From assembly GCA_018240245.1 (NCBI GenBank), contig JAFEGD010000123.1, forward strand, positions 1-33,870: a DNA stretch of 33,870 bases, in the 5' to 3' direction. Each line of letters begins with the position of its first letter. Within the stretch, counting starts at the first letter, position 1. The DNA is from Spirochaetota bacterium (GTDB taxonomy: Bacteria; Spirochaetota; Leptospiria; Turneriellales; Turneriellaceae). The notes beneath the pieces are model-generated. The model was not told the origin of the DNA and did no database searches. It worked only from the letters and a program-made list of their open reading frames with translations. This document shows, one piece after another, positions 1 to 8,394 of the stretch. Both the position numbers and the translations under genes were made by a program.

Positions 1-547
1 CGGTCATGTCGCGTTTCGAGCACACGAGTAGACTTTCAATCATATAGAGACCCAAGCGCGTGAAATCGGCAAGGTATACAAGCCTACCCGCGATAAAGAC
101 CATCGAATCGGCAAATTTACGCGCTTCTTTACTGTGCTTGAAAAGCAGGCCGTACATGACCGCAGTGTCGAAATGGCTCAAATGGTTGGACACCAGCGTC
201 ACAGGATATTTACCGAGCAGCGGCAAAATTTCTTCGAGATTTTCTTCGCCCTCGATATGAAATTTTGCGAGCATCGGCGACAAGAACTCGATCATAAAAT
301 CGCGCAGTTTTTCGTCGCGCTGCGAATAGACGCCGACTTCTTCGAGCTTCGACTCGTCTTTGAACGTTTCCATCACGCGCGGTATCGGCGTATCGACAGA
401 GAGCTTTAAGTATTTGATGAGAATTTCTTTCGCTTTATCTTCTTTAAGACCCGCGTTCATGAACATGTGGATGTTCTTAAAAAACTCGCGCTGCCACGGC
501 GCATACGTGCCGCCGTCGAGCGTCGGTTCTTTACTTTCTTTGGACAT
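1..547 (-). CDS. PlsB/PlsC-type glycerolipid acyltransferase, partial (runs off the window)
   Basis: An open frame of 182 codons runs on the minus strand from ATG at 547 to the window edge with no stop, so only the N-terminal part is present. Residues 121-127 read NHLSHFD, which gives the HX4D catalytic motif (H122, D127) of the PlsB/PlsC acyltransferase superfamily. It is preceded by the usual hydrophobic strand (VTLVS) and followed by FIAGR-like sequence around residues 151-155. These enzymes move an acyl group to glycerol-3-phosphate or lysophosphatidate at the inner face of the cytoplasmic membrane. The roughly 115 residues before the motif are longer than in a minimal PlsC and rich in charged residues, which fits the larger GPAT-like members. 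No clear Shine-Dalgarno site lies ahead of the ATG. The gene is divergent from bacterioferritin. The family is fairly certain, the exact substrate is not. Confidence 0.8.
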   Translation of the reverse strand, partial: MSKESKEPTLDGGTYAPWQREFFKNIHMFMNAGLKEDKAKEILIKYLKLSVDTPIPRVMETFKDESKLEEVGVYSQRDEKLRDFMIEFLSPMLAKFHIEGEENLEEILPLLGKYPVTLVSNHLSHFDTAVMYGLLFKHSKEARKFADSMVFIAGRLVYLADFTRLGLYMIESLLVCSKRDMT

Positions 548-662
548 GGACGCAGCGAGACAAAAATGTGACGGCTCAGTCAAGAAAATTTATAGAGTTA
601 GAAATCCCCATTTAAGTTCGCTTTTTTCTGTTCAGCGTACACCGCTACCGAAACATAGCGCC

Positions 663-1139
663 ATGAAAGGCGATAAAAAAGTCATCGAACTGCTCAATGC
701 GCATCTAAAAAACGAACTCACGGCGATTAACCAATATTTCCTCCATGCGAAGATGCTCAAAAACTGGGGAGTCGATAAGCTCGCGGCGCACGAACATAGA
801 GAATCGATCGACGAGATGAAGCACGCCGACGAGATTATCGAACGCATATTGTTTCTCGAAGGTCTACCAAACTTACAAGACTTAGGCCGCCTACGCATCG
901 GCGAAACGGTTCCCGAAATTATCAAGTCTGATTTAGATATGGAAATCGCCGTTTTGCCTTTGTTAAAAGAAGCCGTTCGGCAATGCGAATCGGTTGCCGA
1001 TTTTGTTTCGCGTGCCTTATTCGCAAAAATTTTGGCATCCGAAGAAGAGCATATCGATTTTCTCGAAACACAGTTAGATCTCATAGAAAGTATGGGTTTG
1101 CAGAATTATACCCAATTGCAAACTTCTGCGGCGAGTTAA
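663..1139 (+). CDS. bfr: Bacterioferritin
   Basis: This 158-residue protein has the length of classical bacterioferritin. All ferroxidase-centre ligands sit at the canonical positions: E18, E51, H54, E94, E127 and H130, with Y25 next to the site. M52, the residue that binds haem b between two subunits, is also present. Bacterioferritin forms a cytoplasmic 24-subunit shell that oxidises Fe(II) and stores it as a ferric mineral. I chose ATG 663 because it places every ligand at the textbook number; the open frame continues upstream to 360, but that part overlaps the divergent acyltransferase gene and has no family likeness. The gene appears monocistronic and ends inside a strong hairpin. No bacterioferritin-associated ferredoxin is visible nearby. 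Confidence 0.96.
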   Translation: MKGDKKVIELLNAHLKNELTAINQYFLHAKMLKNWGVDKLAAHEHRESIDEMKHADEIIERILFLEGLPNLQDLGRLRIGETVPEIIKSDLDMEIAVLPLLKEAVRQCESVADFVSRALFAKILASEEEHIDFLETQLDLIESMGLQNYTQLQTSAAS

Positions 1140-1178
1140 TTACACGCATCTCTGGCAAAGGCAGAGATGCGTGTAATT
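1138..1178. terminator. Perfect 17-bp hairpin overlapping the bfr stop codon
   Basis: Positions 1138-1154 and 1162-1178 are a perfect 17-bp inverted repeat with a 7-nt loop (GCAAAGG). The left arm begins inside the bfr TAA stop. The right arm is followed by only three Ts, so it is not a textbook U-tract terminator. It probably ends or stabilises the bfr transcript and insulates yidC. Confidence 0.7.
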
Positions 1179-1217
1179 TGATTTACCCCGTGTCTCTGCG
1201 CTAAATTCTAACCTTAT

Positions 1218-2918
1218 ATGTTGTCCATCACCCGGCGCCGGGCGGCAGTGGCCGTCGTGCTCGCCCTTCTTTTTGTAGTGCATGTTCCGCTCACGAGCCA
1301 AGCGAAAGCCGCAGAACCGCTCGCGATGCAAGTGGCTAAACGCGGCGACCCCAGAGTTAAGCATACGATTGAAACACAAAATTTTCGCGTGACATTTTCT
1401 GAGCAAGGCGCGCGCATTCTAGAATTCAAAAACCGCGATACCGCATACCCGCGCCGCGATAATTCAGACATCGTGATGCCCGATGCTGAAATACTGCTCG
1501 CACCCTATATCGGCACCGTTGGCACGGCGACGCAATATGCCGACAGTAATCTCTCGGCGATGGTTTTTGCGGCCTTTAACTTTGCCAAAGAAGAAAACGC
1601 CGATTTCGTTAAAATTACCGCAAGTGCCCCGGTAGTTTTACTCGCCGATAAGAATCGCTATGATGCGACATTTGTAAAAGAATTTGTTTTTCTCAAAAAA
1701 GCCCCCTACTTCAAATTTTCAATCGAGATTCGCAGCACCGCTGCTCTCAAGTTGCAAAACTTGATGCTCTACGCGCTGCCGATTATCGGCCCGAAACCCG
1801 AAAGCCAAGGTAGCTTTCGCGACTACCACCATTATAGCCACGGCGAGAAATTTGAATTGGCGTACAGCGGCGGCGGTGGCGGCGGTTTTAGCTGCGGCGG
1901 ATCGACCACTGCGGAAAAGATTATTAACGGCCCGATTGACTTTTTCGGAAGCTCGTCGCGCTTTTTAATCTTGAATATGCAGCCGCTCTTCGCGGCCCGC
2001 AGCGCCAGCATTATGCCCGAATTACATGCGCCCGAGACAAAGCAGTTATTACGTACGCAGACGATTCATATCAACTTGGGCGACGTCGTCGTCGAAAAAG
2101 ATAAACCCGCACGCTTCGAGTTCATCTCGTATATGGGGCCCAAGCACGAATCGAATCTACACCCCGACGACGACGCGCGGCGCATTATGCCCGATCTCGC
2201 GAAATTCCATAAGAATCTCTATAAATCGTTCGACTTTGGTATTACCGAGCCGATTCGCGACATTATTGTTTCGTCGCTGAATCTTCTTTATAAAGTGATT
2301 CCCAACTACGGAATCGGAATCATCTTAATTGCGCTGCTCCTCAAGCTCGCGTTTTTTCCGCTCAACCAAAAGCAAGCCGAAGCGATGAAACGCATGGGCG
2401 AGTTGCAACCCAAAATCAAAGAAATCAACGAGCGCTACAAAAATAATCCGCAAGAAAAGCAGCGGCGGATTATGGAGATGTATAAGACGCACAAGGTCAA
2501 CCCCGTGAGCGGTTGTTTGCCGATGCTCATACAGTTGCCGGTTTTTATCGCCATGTACTCCGCCTTTTCCGATGCGTACGATCTCTGGAAATCGCCGTTT
2601 ATCCCCGGTTGGATTCCCGATCTCTCGCAGCCCGACCATGTGTTCTCGCTACCGGCAGCTTGGCCTTATGTCGGCGGGTTTGCAATTCATCTTTTGCCGA
2701 TTGTTATGACAGTGTCGCAATACTTTCAGACAAAGCTCACGCCGACCTCGGGCGACGACAACCAGCGTAAGATTATGTTGCTCATGCCATTCATGATGCT
2801 TTTCCTTTTCTACGCAATGCCTTCGGGAGTCGTTCTCTACTGGACAGTACAAAACGCTCTTTCTATCTTTCAGCAAGTCTATACGAACAATAAGAATAAA
2901 AAAGCAGCGGCAGGATAA
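1218..2918 (+). CDS. yidC: Membrane protein insertase YidC
   Basis: This 566-residue Gram-negative-type YidC/Oxa1 insertase places membrane proteins in the inner membrane, alone or with SecYEG. Residues about 9-29 form the N-terminal signal anchor. Residues about 45-340 are the large periplasmic domain, which contains a glycine run (six consecutive G) next to FSCGG. The 60KD_IMP core lies at about 345-560, with membrane segments near 358-380, 427-452, 481-503 and 517-545, and family motifs FPLNQKQ and NPVSGCLPMLIQLPVF. The position of the groove arginine (R366 in E. coli) is occupied by K376 in the stretch ALLLKLAFFPL. The start ATG 1218 has no obvious ribosome binding site but gives a complete signal anchor. 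The gene is followed after 4 nt by jag, the usual partner. The customary rpmH-rnpA-yidD genes are not upstream. Confidence 0.96.
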   Translation: MLSITRRRAAVAVVLALLFVVHVPLTSQAKAAEPLAMQVAKRGDPRVKHTIETQNFRVTFSEQGARILEFKNRDTAYPRRDNSDIVMPDAEILLAPYIGTVGTATQYADSNLSAMVFAAFNFAKEENADFVKITASAPVVLLADKNRYDATFVKEFVFLKKAPYFKFSIEIRSTAALKLQNLMLYALPIIGPKPESQGSFRDYHHYSHGEKFELAYSGGGGGGFSCGGSTTAEKIINGPIDFFGSSSRFLILNMQPLFAARSASIMPELHAPETKQLLRTQTIHINLGDVVVEKDKPARFEFISYMGPKHESNLHPDDDARRIMPDLAKFHKNLYKSFDFGITEPIRDIIVSSLNLLYKVIPNYGIGIILIALLLKLAFFPLNQKQAEAMKRMGELQPKIKEINERYKNNPQEKQRRIMEMYKTHKVNPVSGCLPMLIQLPVFIAMYSAFSDAYDLWKSPFIPGWIPDLSQPDHVFSLPAAWPYVGGFAIHLLPIVMTVSQYFQTKLTPTSGDDNQRKIMLLMPFMMLFLFYAMPSGVVLYWTVQNALSIFQQVYTNNKNKKAAAG

Positions 2919-2922
2919 AACA

Positions 2923-3690
2923 ATGCAAATTCTCGAAGTACAAGCGCTCAGCGAAAAAGAAGCTCTCGACGAGAGCTTAGCAAGTCTCGGCACGACCGAA
3001 GACAACATCGAACTCAGCGTTCTCAAAAAAAGCAGTTCGGGTTTTTTAGGCTTAGGCCAAAAGACACTGGGGATTTATAAAATTAACGCGATTCGCGGCA
3101 AGACACCGCTCGCGGTGATTATCCGTGGCGTCTTGACGACGCTCTTAGGCCACATGGGTTACTCCGTGACCGTCAAAGATTACCGCACGGTCGAAGAAGG
3201 CAAGCTCATGGTCGATTTAGAGAGCGAATTTGCCGGCTACATCATCGGCAAACACGGGCGTACGCTCGAAGCGTTGCAGTTTATGGCAAACCTCATCGTC
3301 GAAAAAATTACCGGCGAACAACCGAAGATTCTGCTCGACATCGAAAATTACCGCGAACGCCGCGCGCAACACCTCATGGAAATCGCGCGCAAGACGGGCG
3401 AATACGTGAGCCGCACCGGTAAGAGCCGTCTCTTAGACCCGCTCAATCCGTACGAACGCCGTTTGGTTCACATGGCGTTGCAAGACAACGAAATCGTCAA
3501 AACCGAATCCGAGGGTAACGGCGTCTACAAGCGCGTGCGCGTCTTTCGGGTTGCAACTCCTGCAGCGGGCGATGCCGCGAACGAAGTCTTAATTACCGAA
3601 GAGAACATCGGCAATATCCGCTTCGACGAGGGCAAAGATCCCGAAGGCGCCGACGATATCGATTTTAACAGCGAAGACAGACACCGCTGA
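2923..3690 (+). CDS. jag: Jag/KhpB RNA-binding protein (Jag_N-KH-R3H)
   Basis: This 255-residue protein shows the three-part Jag architecture. An N-terminal Jag_N domain (about 1-50) has the pattern SGFLGLGQK. A KH domain has the loop GKHGRTLEAL near residues 109-118. An R3H domain has NPYERRLVHMAL near 175-186. The last 40 residues are acidic and probably disordered. KhpB/Jag proteins bind RNA in the cytoplasm and affect cell-wall synthesis and division in Gram-positives; their role in Gram-negatives is less clear. The gene lies between yidC and mnmE, an order shared by many bacteria, and is probably cotranscribed with both. Confidence 0.94.
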   Translation: MQILEVQALSEKEALDESLASLGTTEDNIELSVLKKSSSGFLGLGQKTLGIYKINAIRGKTPLAVIIRGVLTTLLGHMGYSVTVKDYRTVEEGKLMVDLESEFAGYIIGKHGRTLEALQFMANLIVEKITGEQPKILLDIENYRERRAQHLMEIARKTGEYVSRTGKSRLLDPLNPYERRLVHMALQDNEIVKTESEGNGVYKRVRVFRVATPAAGDAANEVLITEENIGNIRFDEGKDPEGADDIDFNSEDRHR

Positions 3691-3702
3691 ACGCGAGGGG
3701 CG

Positions 3703-5145
3703 GTGAATAGGCAAGAATTGCCTAAAGGTCTAACCGCACAGTTTTTGCAACAGCGAGAAGCGATTTGCGCTCCCGCAACCCCGCTTACTTTCGGCAAAGG
3801 CAGTGCGAGTCGCTCGGCGATTGCGATTATTCGTGCGACGGGCAGTCATACTAAAAACGGCACGCCGATTTTTTCTGCCTTAGGCGACACCTTCAAAACT
3901 CAATCGGGCAAAACGGCCGCCGCATTAAAGCCCCGCATCAGCCATTACGGATTACTCGCGGCGGAAAATTACGAAATCGACGATGTTGTCTTTATTCGCT
4001 TCGATGCGCCGGCGTCTTTCACCGGCGAAGATGCGTTCGAAATCCATTGCCACGGTAACCCGCTCATTGTAGAAAATATTCTACAACTGCTCCTACGCTT
4101 GGGTTTTCGTATGGCGACACCCGGCGAGTTCACGCGGCGCGCGTATCTAAACGGCAAGCTCGCGCTCGATGCCGCTCAGGCGATTTCTGAAATTATCGAC
4201 GCACAGAGCGCCGAGGCTCTCAAAGCCGCGCGACGCCTCAAGAGCGGTTCGTTTCGCCACGAACTCTTGCAACTACGCTCCGACCTCATGAACCTGAGTG
4301 CCGACCTCAATGCCGAACTCGATTTTATCGACGAAGACATTGCGTTCGCAACGCTCGACACGAAATTAAAGATCGTGCGTTCTGTGCGCGAACGCGCGCT
4401 GAAGCTCAAGCGCGACGCCGAGCGCTTCGACGCATTGCGCGGCGGTGTGCATATCGCGATTGTCGGGCCTCCGAATGCGGGTAAATCGTCACTCATGAAC
4501 CGGCTGCTCGGCGAAGAGCGCGCGATTGTGAGCGAGATCGCCGGCACAACACGCGACTATCTCGACGCCGAACTTGAACTCGCGGGTTTTAATGTGCGCC
4601 TTTTCGATACGGCGGGTCTCAGAGAAAGCGACGATGCTATCGAAAAAATCGGCATCGAACGCACGCGCACGCTCATGCAGCGCGCGCATATTATTGTAAA
4701 TCTGCACGACGGTGGCGCCAGCAAGGCCGCGCTGCACGCGCACGCTGATTTGCCCGACACCGCAGTCGTCGTCGATGCGATAAACAAAGAAGATTCGCTT
4801 TCACCAGTATGGCGGGCGCTGCGTCAGACCGCATACAATAACCTAATTTTCATCTCTGCCAAAACCGGTACCGGCATCGACAGCCTACTCGAACAGCTAA
4901 GCGGGCTTATCCGCGAGAGGGCTCCGCAAGAGGCCTTGCCGTTGAACGCTTGGCAGCAACAGGTCTTAGGCGAAATCGCGACAGGTCTGGAGAATACTCT
5001 ATTGGCTCTCACAACGCACGAGTTACCCGAAATTATTGCGCATACGGTCGGCACGGCACTCGAGCACATCGCCGAACTTTCGGGCGATATTTCAAATGAC
5101 GATATTCTCGGTCGTATTTTCAGCCGATTTTGTATCGGAAAATAA
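3703..5145 (+). CDS. mnmE: tRNA uridine-5-carboxymethylaminomethyl modification GTPase MnmE
   Basis: This 480-residue protein is MnmE, which with MnmG modifies the wobble uridine (U34) of certain tRNAs. The TrmE N-terminal folate-binding domain spans about 28-145. The G domain shows GPPNAGKSS near residue 255 (G1), TTRD (G2), DTAG near 301 (G3) and NKED near 361 (G4). The protein ends in CIGK, the C-terminal cysteine motif needed for modification. GTG at 3703 is taken as start because a GAGGGG ribosome binding site lies just upstream; it gives about 25 residues more than the usual 454. MnmG is not in the window. The gene closes the yidC-jag-mnmE operon. Confidence 0.96.
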   Translation: MNRQELPKGLTAQFLQQREAICAPATPLTFGKGSASRSAIAIIRATGSHTKNGTPIFSALGDTFKTQSGKTAAALKPRISHYGLLAAENYEIDDVVFIRFDAPASFTGEDAFEIHCHGNPLIVENILQLLLRLGFRMATPGEFTRRAYLNGKLALDAAQAISEIIDAQSAEALKAARRLKSGSFRHELLQLRSDLMNLSADLNAELDFIDEDIAFATLDTKLKIVRSVRERALKLKRDAERFDALRGGVHIAIVGPPNAGKSSLMNRLLGEERAIVSEIAGTTRDYLDAELELAGFNVRLFDTAGLRESDDAIEKIGIERTRTLMQRAHIIVNLHDGGASKAALHAHADLPDTAVVVDAINKEDSLSPVWRALRQTAYNNLIFISAKTGTGIDSLLEQLSGLIRERAPQEALPLNAWQQQVLGEIATGLENTLLALTTHELPEIIAHTVGTALEHIAELSGDISNDDILGRIFSRFCIGK

Positions 5146-5147
5146 TC

Positions 5148-5188
5148 CAACAAAAAACTTAAATCGCGAATCTAATCGTTTTTTGTTG
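5148..5188. terminator. A/T-rich 11-bp inverted repeat after mnmE, overlapping a promoter
   Basis: CAACAAAAAAC (5148-5158) and GTTTTTTGTTG (5178-5188) are perfectly complementary, with a 19-nt loop between. The T run in the right arm could serve termination after mnmE. The right arm also overlaps the -35 region of the next promoter, so an operator role is possible. Confidence 0.45.
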
Positions 5189-5212
5189 ACGGGCGCCCTG
5201 CTCCTTTATATT
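5183..5212 (+). promoter_or_regulatory. Candidate promoter of the accessory operon
   Basis: TTGTTG (5183-5188) or TTGACG (5186-5191) can act as -35 and TATATT (5207-5212) as -10, with spacers of 18 or 15 bp. A ribosome binding site (AGGAG) and ATG 5256 follow about 40 nt downstream. This is motif reading only. Confidence 0.4.
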
Positions 5213-5255
5213 AAACCAATAAGTTAATTAACCTTTTAGATAAATAGGAGTAACT

Positions 5256-5906
5256 ATGAGCAAGGTAAAAGTCGCCGCATTCGGCATCTCTCTCGACGGT
5301 TTTGGCGCAGGAGCAAATCAAAGTTTAGAAAATCCGTTAGGCGTGCGCGGGCCTGAGCTGATGCAATGGGTTTTCCCCACCCAATATTTTCAGCAGATGC
5401 ACGGCGATAGCGCAAAGGGTGGCACGACGGGAATCGATAACGATTATGCGGTGCGCGGTTTTGAGAATATCGGCGCATGGATTTTGGGACGCAATATGTT
5501 TGGGCCTATTCGGGGAAGTTGGCCCAATGACGATTGGAAAGGCTGGTGGGGGGAAAATCCGCCGTACCATGTGCCAATCTTTGTACTCACGCACCATGCT
5601 CGCAAACCGCTTGAAATGGCGGGCAACAACACGTTCTACTTTGTCACCGACGGTATCGAGTCGGCGCTCAAACAAGCCAAGGCCGCTGCGGGCGGTAAAG
5701 ACGTGCGCATCGGCGGCGGAGTGCAGACGGTGCGGCAATATTTACAGAAGGGGCTCGTCGACGAAATTCACTTTGCGCACTCGCCGGTTTACTTAGGCGA
5801 GGGAGAAAATCTCACGGCGGGTCTCAATCTACCAAAAATGGGATTTCAAATCGCGGAAAAAAAACAGGGCGAAGGTGCGCTCCACATTATGCTGAAAAAA
5901 GGCTAG
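5256..5906 (+). CDS. Dihydrofolate-reductase-like (RibD C-terminal domain) family protein
   Basis: This 216-residue protein resembles the small DHFR/RibD-C superfamily members such as YyaP/YwjB. The N-terminal strand VAAFGISLDGFGAG matches their opening, W-ILGRNMFGP is the nucleotide-site region, and GGGVQTVRQYLQKGLVDEIHFAHSP is the characteristic C-terminal block. These proteins probably reduce a small molecule with NADPH, but most have no proven substrate and should not be equated with true FolA. An AGGAG site lies 6 nt ahead of ATG 5256. It is the first gene of the accessory run and is followed after 3 nt by the ArsR-type regulator. Confidence 0.85.
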   Translation: MSKVKVAAFGISLDGFGAGANQSLENPLGVRGPELMQWVFPTQYFQQMHGDSAKGGTTGIDNDYAVRGFENIGAWILGRNMFGPIRGSWPNDDWKGWWGENPPYHVPIFVLTHHARKPLEMAGNNTFYFVTDGIESALKQAKAAAGGKDVRIGGGVQTVRQYLQKGLVDEIHFAHSPVYLGEGENLTAGLNLPKMGFQIAEKKQGEGALHIMLKKG

Positions 5907-5909
5907 TCC

Positions 5910-6323
5910 GTGACGCATTCGACGACCACTACCGATCACTTGAGCCTCACTTTCGCGGCGCTCGCCGACCCGACGCGGCGCGCGATGCTCGCGCGTTTGG
6001 GCAAAGGGACGGCGACCGTCGGCGAGCTTGCGAAACCGTTTTCGCTGAGCGGTCCGGCGATCACTAAGCACTTAAAGGTACTCGAAAAAGCCGGGCTCAT
6101 CACGCGCGAAAAAGAAGCGCAATGGCGCCGCTGCCGCATCGAAGCACAGCGGCTAAGAGAGGCGAACGAATATATCGAAAAATATCGCCAATTCTGGGAA
6201 GCGAGTTTCGATCGATTAGAAGTTTATTTGAAGAAGCTGCAAGCGAGTACCTCGTCTCCTACCCCTCTCTTTCAGGAGAGGGGTGGCGAAGCCGGGGTGA
6301 GGCAAAAAGGAGAAAAAAAATGA
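5910..6323 (+). CDS. ArsR/SdpR-type winged-helix regulator
   Basis: This 137-residue protein begins at GTG 5910 and carries a typical ArsR winged helix at about residues 10-95: the opening LTFAALADPTRRAMLARL, the recognition helix LSGPAITKHLKVLEKAGLI and the wing ITREKEAQWRRCRI. Only one cysteine is present and no CxC metal site is visible, so it is closer to the SdpR-like, non-metal branch that commonly precedes SRPBCC genes. Its stop overlaps the start of the next SRPBCC gene by ATGA, which supports translational coupling. The C-terminal 25 residues are encoded by a repeat-like inverted sequence and look like an appended tail. Confidence 0.9.
   Translation: MTHSTTTTDHLSLTFAALADPTRRAMLARLGKGTATVGELAKPFSLSGPAITKHLKVLEKAGLITREKEAQWRRCRIEAQRLREANEYIEKYRQFWEASFDRLEVYLKKLQASTSSPTPLFQERGGEAGVRQKGEKK
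6256..6302. repeat. Inverted repeat element inside the regulator's 3' end
   Basis: CCCCTCTC (6262-6269) and GAGAGGGG (6276-6283) form a stem, followed by GCCGGGGTGAGG. The wording resembles short dispersed intergenic repeats seen in many bacterial genomes. It is read through in frame and supplies most of the protein's tail. Confidence 0.5.
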
Positions 6324-6736
6324 AAACAACAAAAATTACGGTCAGTGCAACCGTCAATGCACCCATCGCAAAAGTCTGGGGGTTTTGGAACAAACCAGAG
6401 CACATCACAAAATGGAACGCAGCGCACGAGTCATGGCACTGCCCGAGCGCGAAGAACGACCTCAAGGTCGGCGGCAAGCTACAGTCGCGTATGGAGGCGA
6501 AGGACGGTAGCTTTGGCTTCGATTTTGAAGGGACCTACAACGAGGTTGTCGAGCACAAACGCATTGCCTACACGATTGCCGACGGCCGTAAGGTTGAAAC
6601 CGATTTCAGCGTAGTAGACGGTAAAACCAAAATCGCAACGGTATTCGAAGCCGAGGCGCAAAACTCTGTCGAAATGCAACAGGGCGGCTGGCAGGCGATT
6701 CTGGATAATTTCAAAAAATACGCCGAAGCAAACTAA
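6320..6736 (+). CDS. SRPBCC (AHSA1-type) protein
   Basis: This 138-residue protein has the SRPBCC/AHSA1 fold signature: an opening ITVSATVNAPIAKVWGFWNKPEHITKWN, a central GGKLQSRM-EAKDGS-FGFDFEGTYNEV and a C-terminal helix GGWQAILDNFKKY. SRPBCC domains form a deep hydrophobic cavity and bind lipids or small molecules; AHSA1 relatives in bacteria mostly lack an assigned function. ATG 6320 is preferred because it has AAAGGAG 7 nt upstream and overlaps the regulator's TGA. Longer readings of the frame begin inside the regulator. Being coupled to an ArsR-type gene is a recurrent arrangement for this family. Confidence 0.9.
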   Translation: MKTTKITVSATVNAPIAKVWGFWNKPEHITKWNAAHESWHCPSAKNDLKVGGKLQSRMEAKDGSFGFDFEGTYNEVVEHKRIAYTIADGRKVETDFSVVDGKTKIATVFEAEAQNSVEMQQGGWQAILDNFKKYAEAN

Positions 6737-6764
6737 AACGACAATTCAGTAAAAGGAGAAAACC

Positions 6765-7250
6765 ATGAAATTCGAAGTCGATAAAGCGAACAAAACAATC
6801 GATATCAGTAGGGATTTCGAGGCCAGCCAGAGCAATGTCTGGCATGCGTTTACGACAAAAGAAGGACTCGATGCGTGGTGGGCACCGGCGCCATGGAAAT
6901 CGAAAACCACGCAGATGGATTTTGTCGTCGGCGGCAAACGAATCTATGCCATGGTTGGGCCTGCGGGCGAAGAGCATTGGGCGGTTCAGATTTTTACGGC
7001 AATTTCTGCGCAAGATAGTTTTGGCTTCGAAGATGCCTTCTCAGACAAAGACGGCATCGTCAATGCGGCAATGCCGAGCATGCACTGGAGTCTAAATTTT
7101 TCGAGTTCAGGCGCCCAGTGTACGGTCGCCATATTGATCAAGGCTCAATCGCTCGAGGCTTTGGAGCAAATTATCCAAATGGGTTTCAAAGAAGGGTTCA
7201 CGATGACCTTGGATGCGCTCGCGGCGCAGCTCTCGAGTTCAAAAAAATAA
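6765..7250 (+). CDS. SRPBCC (AHSA1-type) protein
   Basis: This 161-residue second SRPBCC protein reads IDISRDFEASQSNVWHAFTTKEGLDAWWAPAP near its start, the AHSA1 helix-strand opening with the WW pair. It ends with MGFKEGFTMTLDALAAQL, the long C-terminal helix that closes the ligand cavity. A ribosome binding site AAGGAG precedes ATG 6765 by 7 nt. It lies 28 nt after the first SRPBCC gene and 9 nt before a VOC gene, so one transcript is likely. The ligand is unknown. Confidence 0.9.
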   Translation: MKFEVDKANKTIDISRDFEASQSNVWHAFTTKEGLDAWWAPAPWKSKTTQMDFVVGGKRIYAMVGPAGEEHWAVQIFTAISAQDSFGFEDAFSDKDGIVNAAMPSMHWSLNFSSSGAQCTVAILIKAQSLEALEQIIQMGFKEGFTMTLDALAAQLSSSKK

Positions 7251-7259
7251 AAGACTAAT

Positions 7260-7829
7260 ATGCCAAAGAGAAAGGACACAACAAAATCTAAAAAAAAGAC
7301 CGAGCGCAATAATATGCACGGAGCGGCGCGCGCACCAAAATCCAAAACTGGAGCAGTGTCCGTACGATACGTCGGTTCAAAAGCGCATTCGATCACTCCC
7401 TTTCTGATGTTCAACGCTAATCCCGAAGAGGCCGCGCAATTTTATGTGAAGGTCTTCAAGAATTCGAAAATCTTAAGTTCGAGCCCAATGCAGGCGGATT
7501 TCATACTGAACGGACAAAGATTTTTCTCGTATAATGGCGGCGATCACCCCAATTTCAAATTTAACTGGGGCGTGTCATTCATGATTAGCGTCGAGACGCA
7601 GAAAGAAGTCGACTACTATTGGAATGCCCTCACCGCCGACGGCGGCAAAGAGAGTATGTGCGGCTGGGTGCAAGATAAATACGGCCTCTCGTGGCAGGTG
7701 ACGCCGAATATATTACTCCAACTTGTTTCGCATAAAGATAAGACAATCGCCGATCGTGCGCAACAGGCGATGCTGAAAATGAAAAAAATCGACATCGCTG
7801 CACTGAGAGCGGCCACGGAGGCAAAATGA
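7260..7829 (+). CDS. VOC family protein (PhnB / 3-demethylubiquinone-methyltransferase-like)
   Basis: This 189-residue protein carries the PhnB-like VOC domain from about residue 43 on: ITPFLMFNANPEEAAQFYVKVFKNSKI, then FSYNGG, VSFMISVETQKEVDYYWNAL and CGWVQDKYGLSWQVTP. VOC domains of this type are homodimeric and may bind a small ligand or metal. The first 40 residues are rich in lysine, arginine and serine and are not part of the fold; an internal ATG at residue 19 (7314) could be an alternative start. The stop overlaps the following ATG (ATGA at 7826). Confidence 0.88.
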   Translation: MPKRKDTTKSKKKTERNNMHGAARAPKSKTGAVSVRYVGSKAHSITPFLMFNANPEEAAQFYVKVFKNSKILSSSPMQADFILNGQRFFSYNGGDHPNFKFNWGVSFMISVETQKEVDYYWNALTADGGKESMCGWVQDKYGLSWQVTPNILLQLVSHKDKTIADRAQQAMLKMKKIDIAALRAATEAK

Positions 7830-7957
7830 ACAATCTCGAATTAAAACTCGAACGTGTCTTATACGCTACGGTAAAGCAGCACGAGGAAATGGGTTTTTAC
7901 GACGGTTGGGGTAAGGCGACAGAGCAGCTCGTCGAATATACAAAAACACTTAGATAG
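7826..7957 (+). pseudogene. Internally deleted SRPBCC mini-gene (43 codons)
   Basis: The ATG at 7826 overlaps the TGA of the VOC gene. The first 15 residues (MNNLELKLERVLYAT) look like the opening strand of an AHSA1-type protein. The last 28, containing EEMGFYDGWGKATEQLVEY, look like its C-terminal helix. About 110 residues that should lie between are absent, and the reading frame is preserved across the junction near 7868-7875. The product cannot form the SRPBCC cavity. I read it as a deletion remnant that is still in frame and translationally coupled. A true small protein is possible but less likely. Confidence 0.7.
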
Positions 7958-7962
7958 CGAAG

Positions 7963-8394
7963 ATGGCAGAAGTAACACTGACTCGCCAGCTCGACGCCCC
8001 TGTCGACAAAGTCTGGAACGCCCTCACGGCTAAAGACGAGTTGAAAAAATGGTATCTCGAGCTCGCCGATTTTCGCGCCGAAGTCGGCTTCCGATTTCAA
8101 TTTTCTGGCGGCGCCTCGCCAGAAAAACAATACATCCACCACTGCGAAATTAAAGAAGTTGTGCCGGGCAAAAAACTCGTCTATAGTTGGCGCTTCGAGG
8201 GTTATACAGGCGACTCGCTCGTCACATTCGAGCTCGTCGCTCAGGGCGAGAAAACGTTGCTCAAATTTTCGCACACCGGCATCGACACCTTTGCGGCCGA
8301 CAATCCCGATTTCGCGACAAAGAATTTTGCCGAGGGTTGGAACCATATCATACTTACGTCGTTACCGAATTATGTCGAGAGGAAATCCGCATGA
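7963..8394 (+). CDS. SRPBCC (AHSA1-type) protein
   Basis: This 143-residue SRPBCC protein begins LTRQLDAPVDKVWNALTAKDELKKWY, continues with FQFSGG-EIKEVVPGKKLVYSWRFEGY and ends with FAEGWNHIILTSLPNYV, matching a complete AHSA1 domain. It starts 5 nt after the stop of the deleted mini-gene and overlaps the next gene by ATGA at 8391. Ligand and role are unknown. The intact length argues that this copy is functional. Confidence 0.9.
   Translation: MAEVTLTRQLDAPVDKVWNALTAKDELKKWYLELADFRAEVGFRFQFSGGASPEKQYIHHCEIKEVVPGKKLVYSWRFEGYTGDSLVTFELVAQGEKTLLKFSHTGIDTFAADNPDFATKNFAEGWNHIILTSLPNYVERKSA

Noticed and set aside
360-662. Extended N-terminus of bacterioferritin
   Set aside because: It overlaps the divergent acyltransferase gene and breaks the canonical numbering of ferroxidase ligands.
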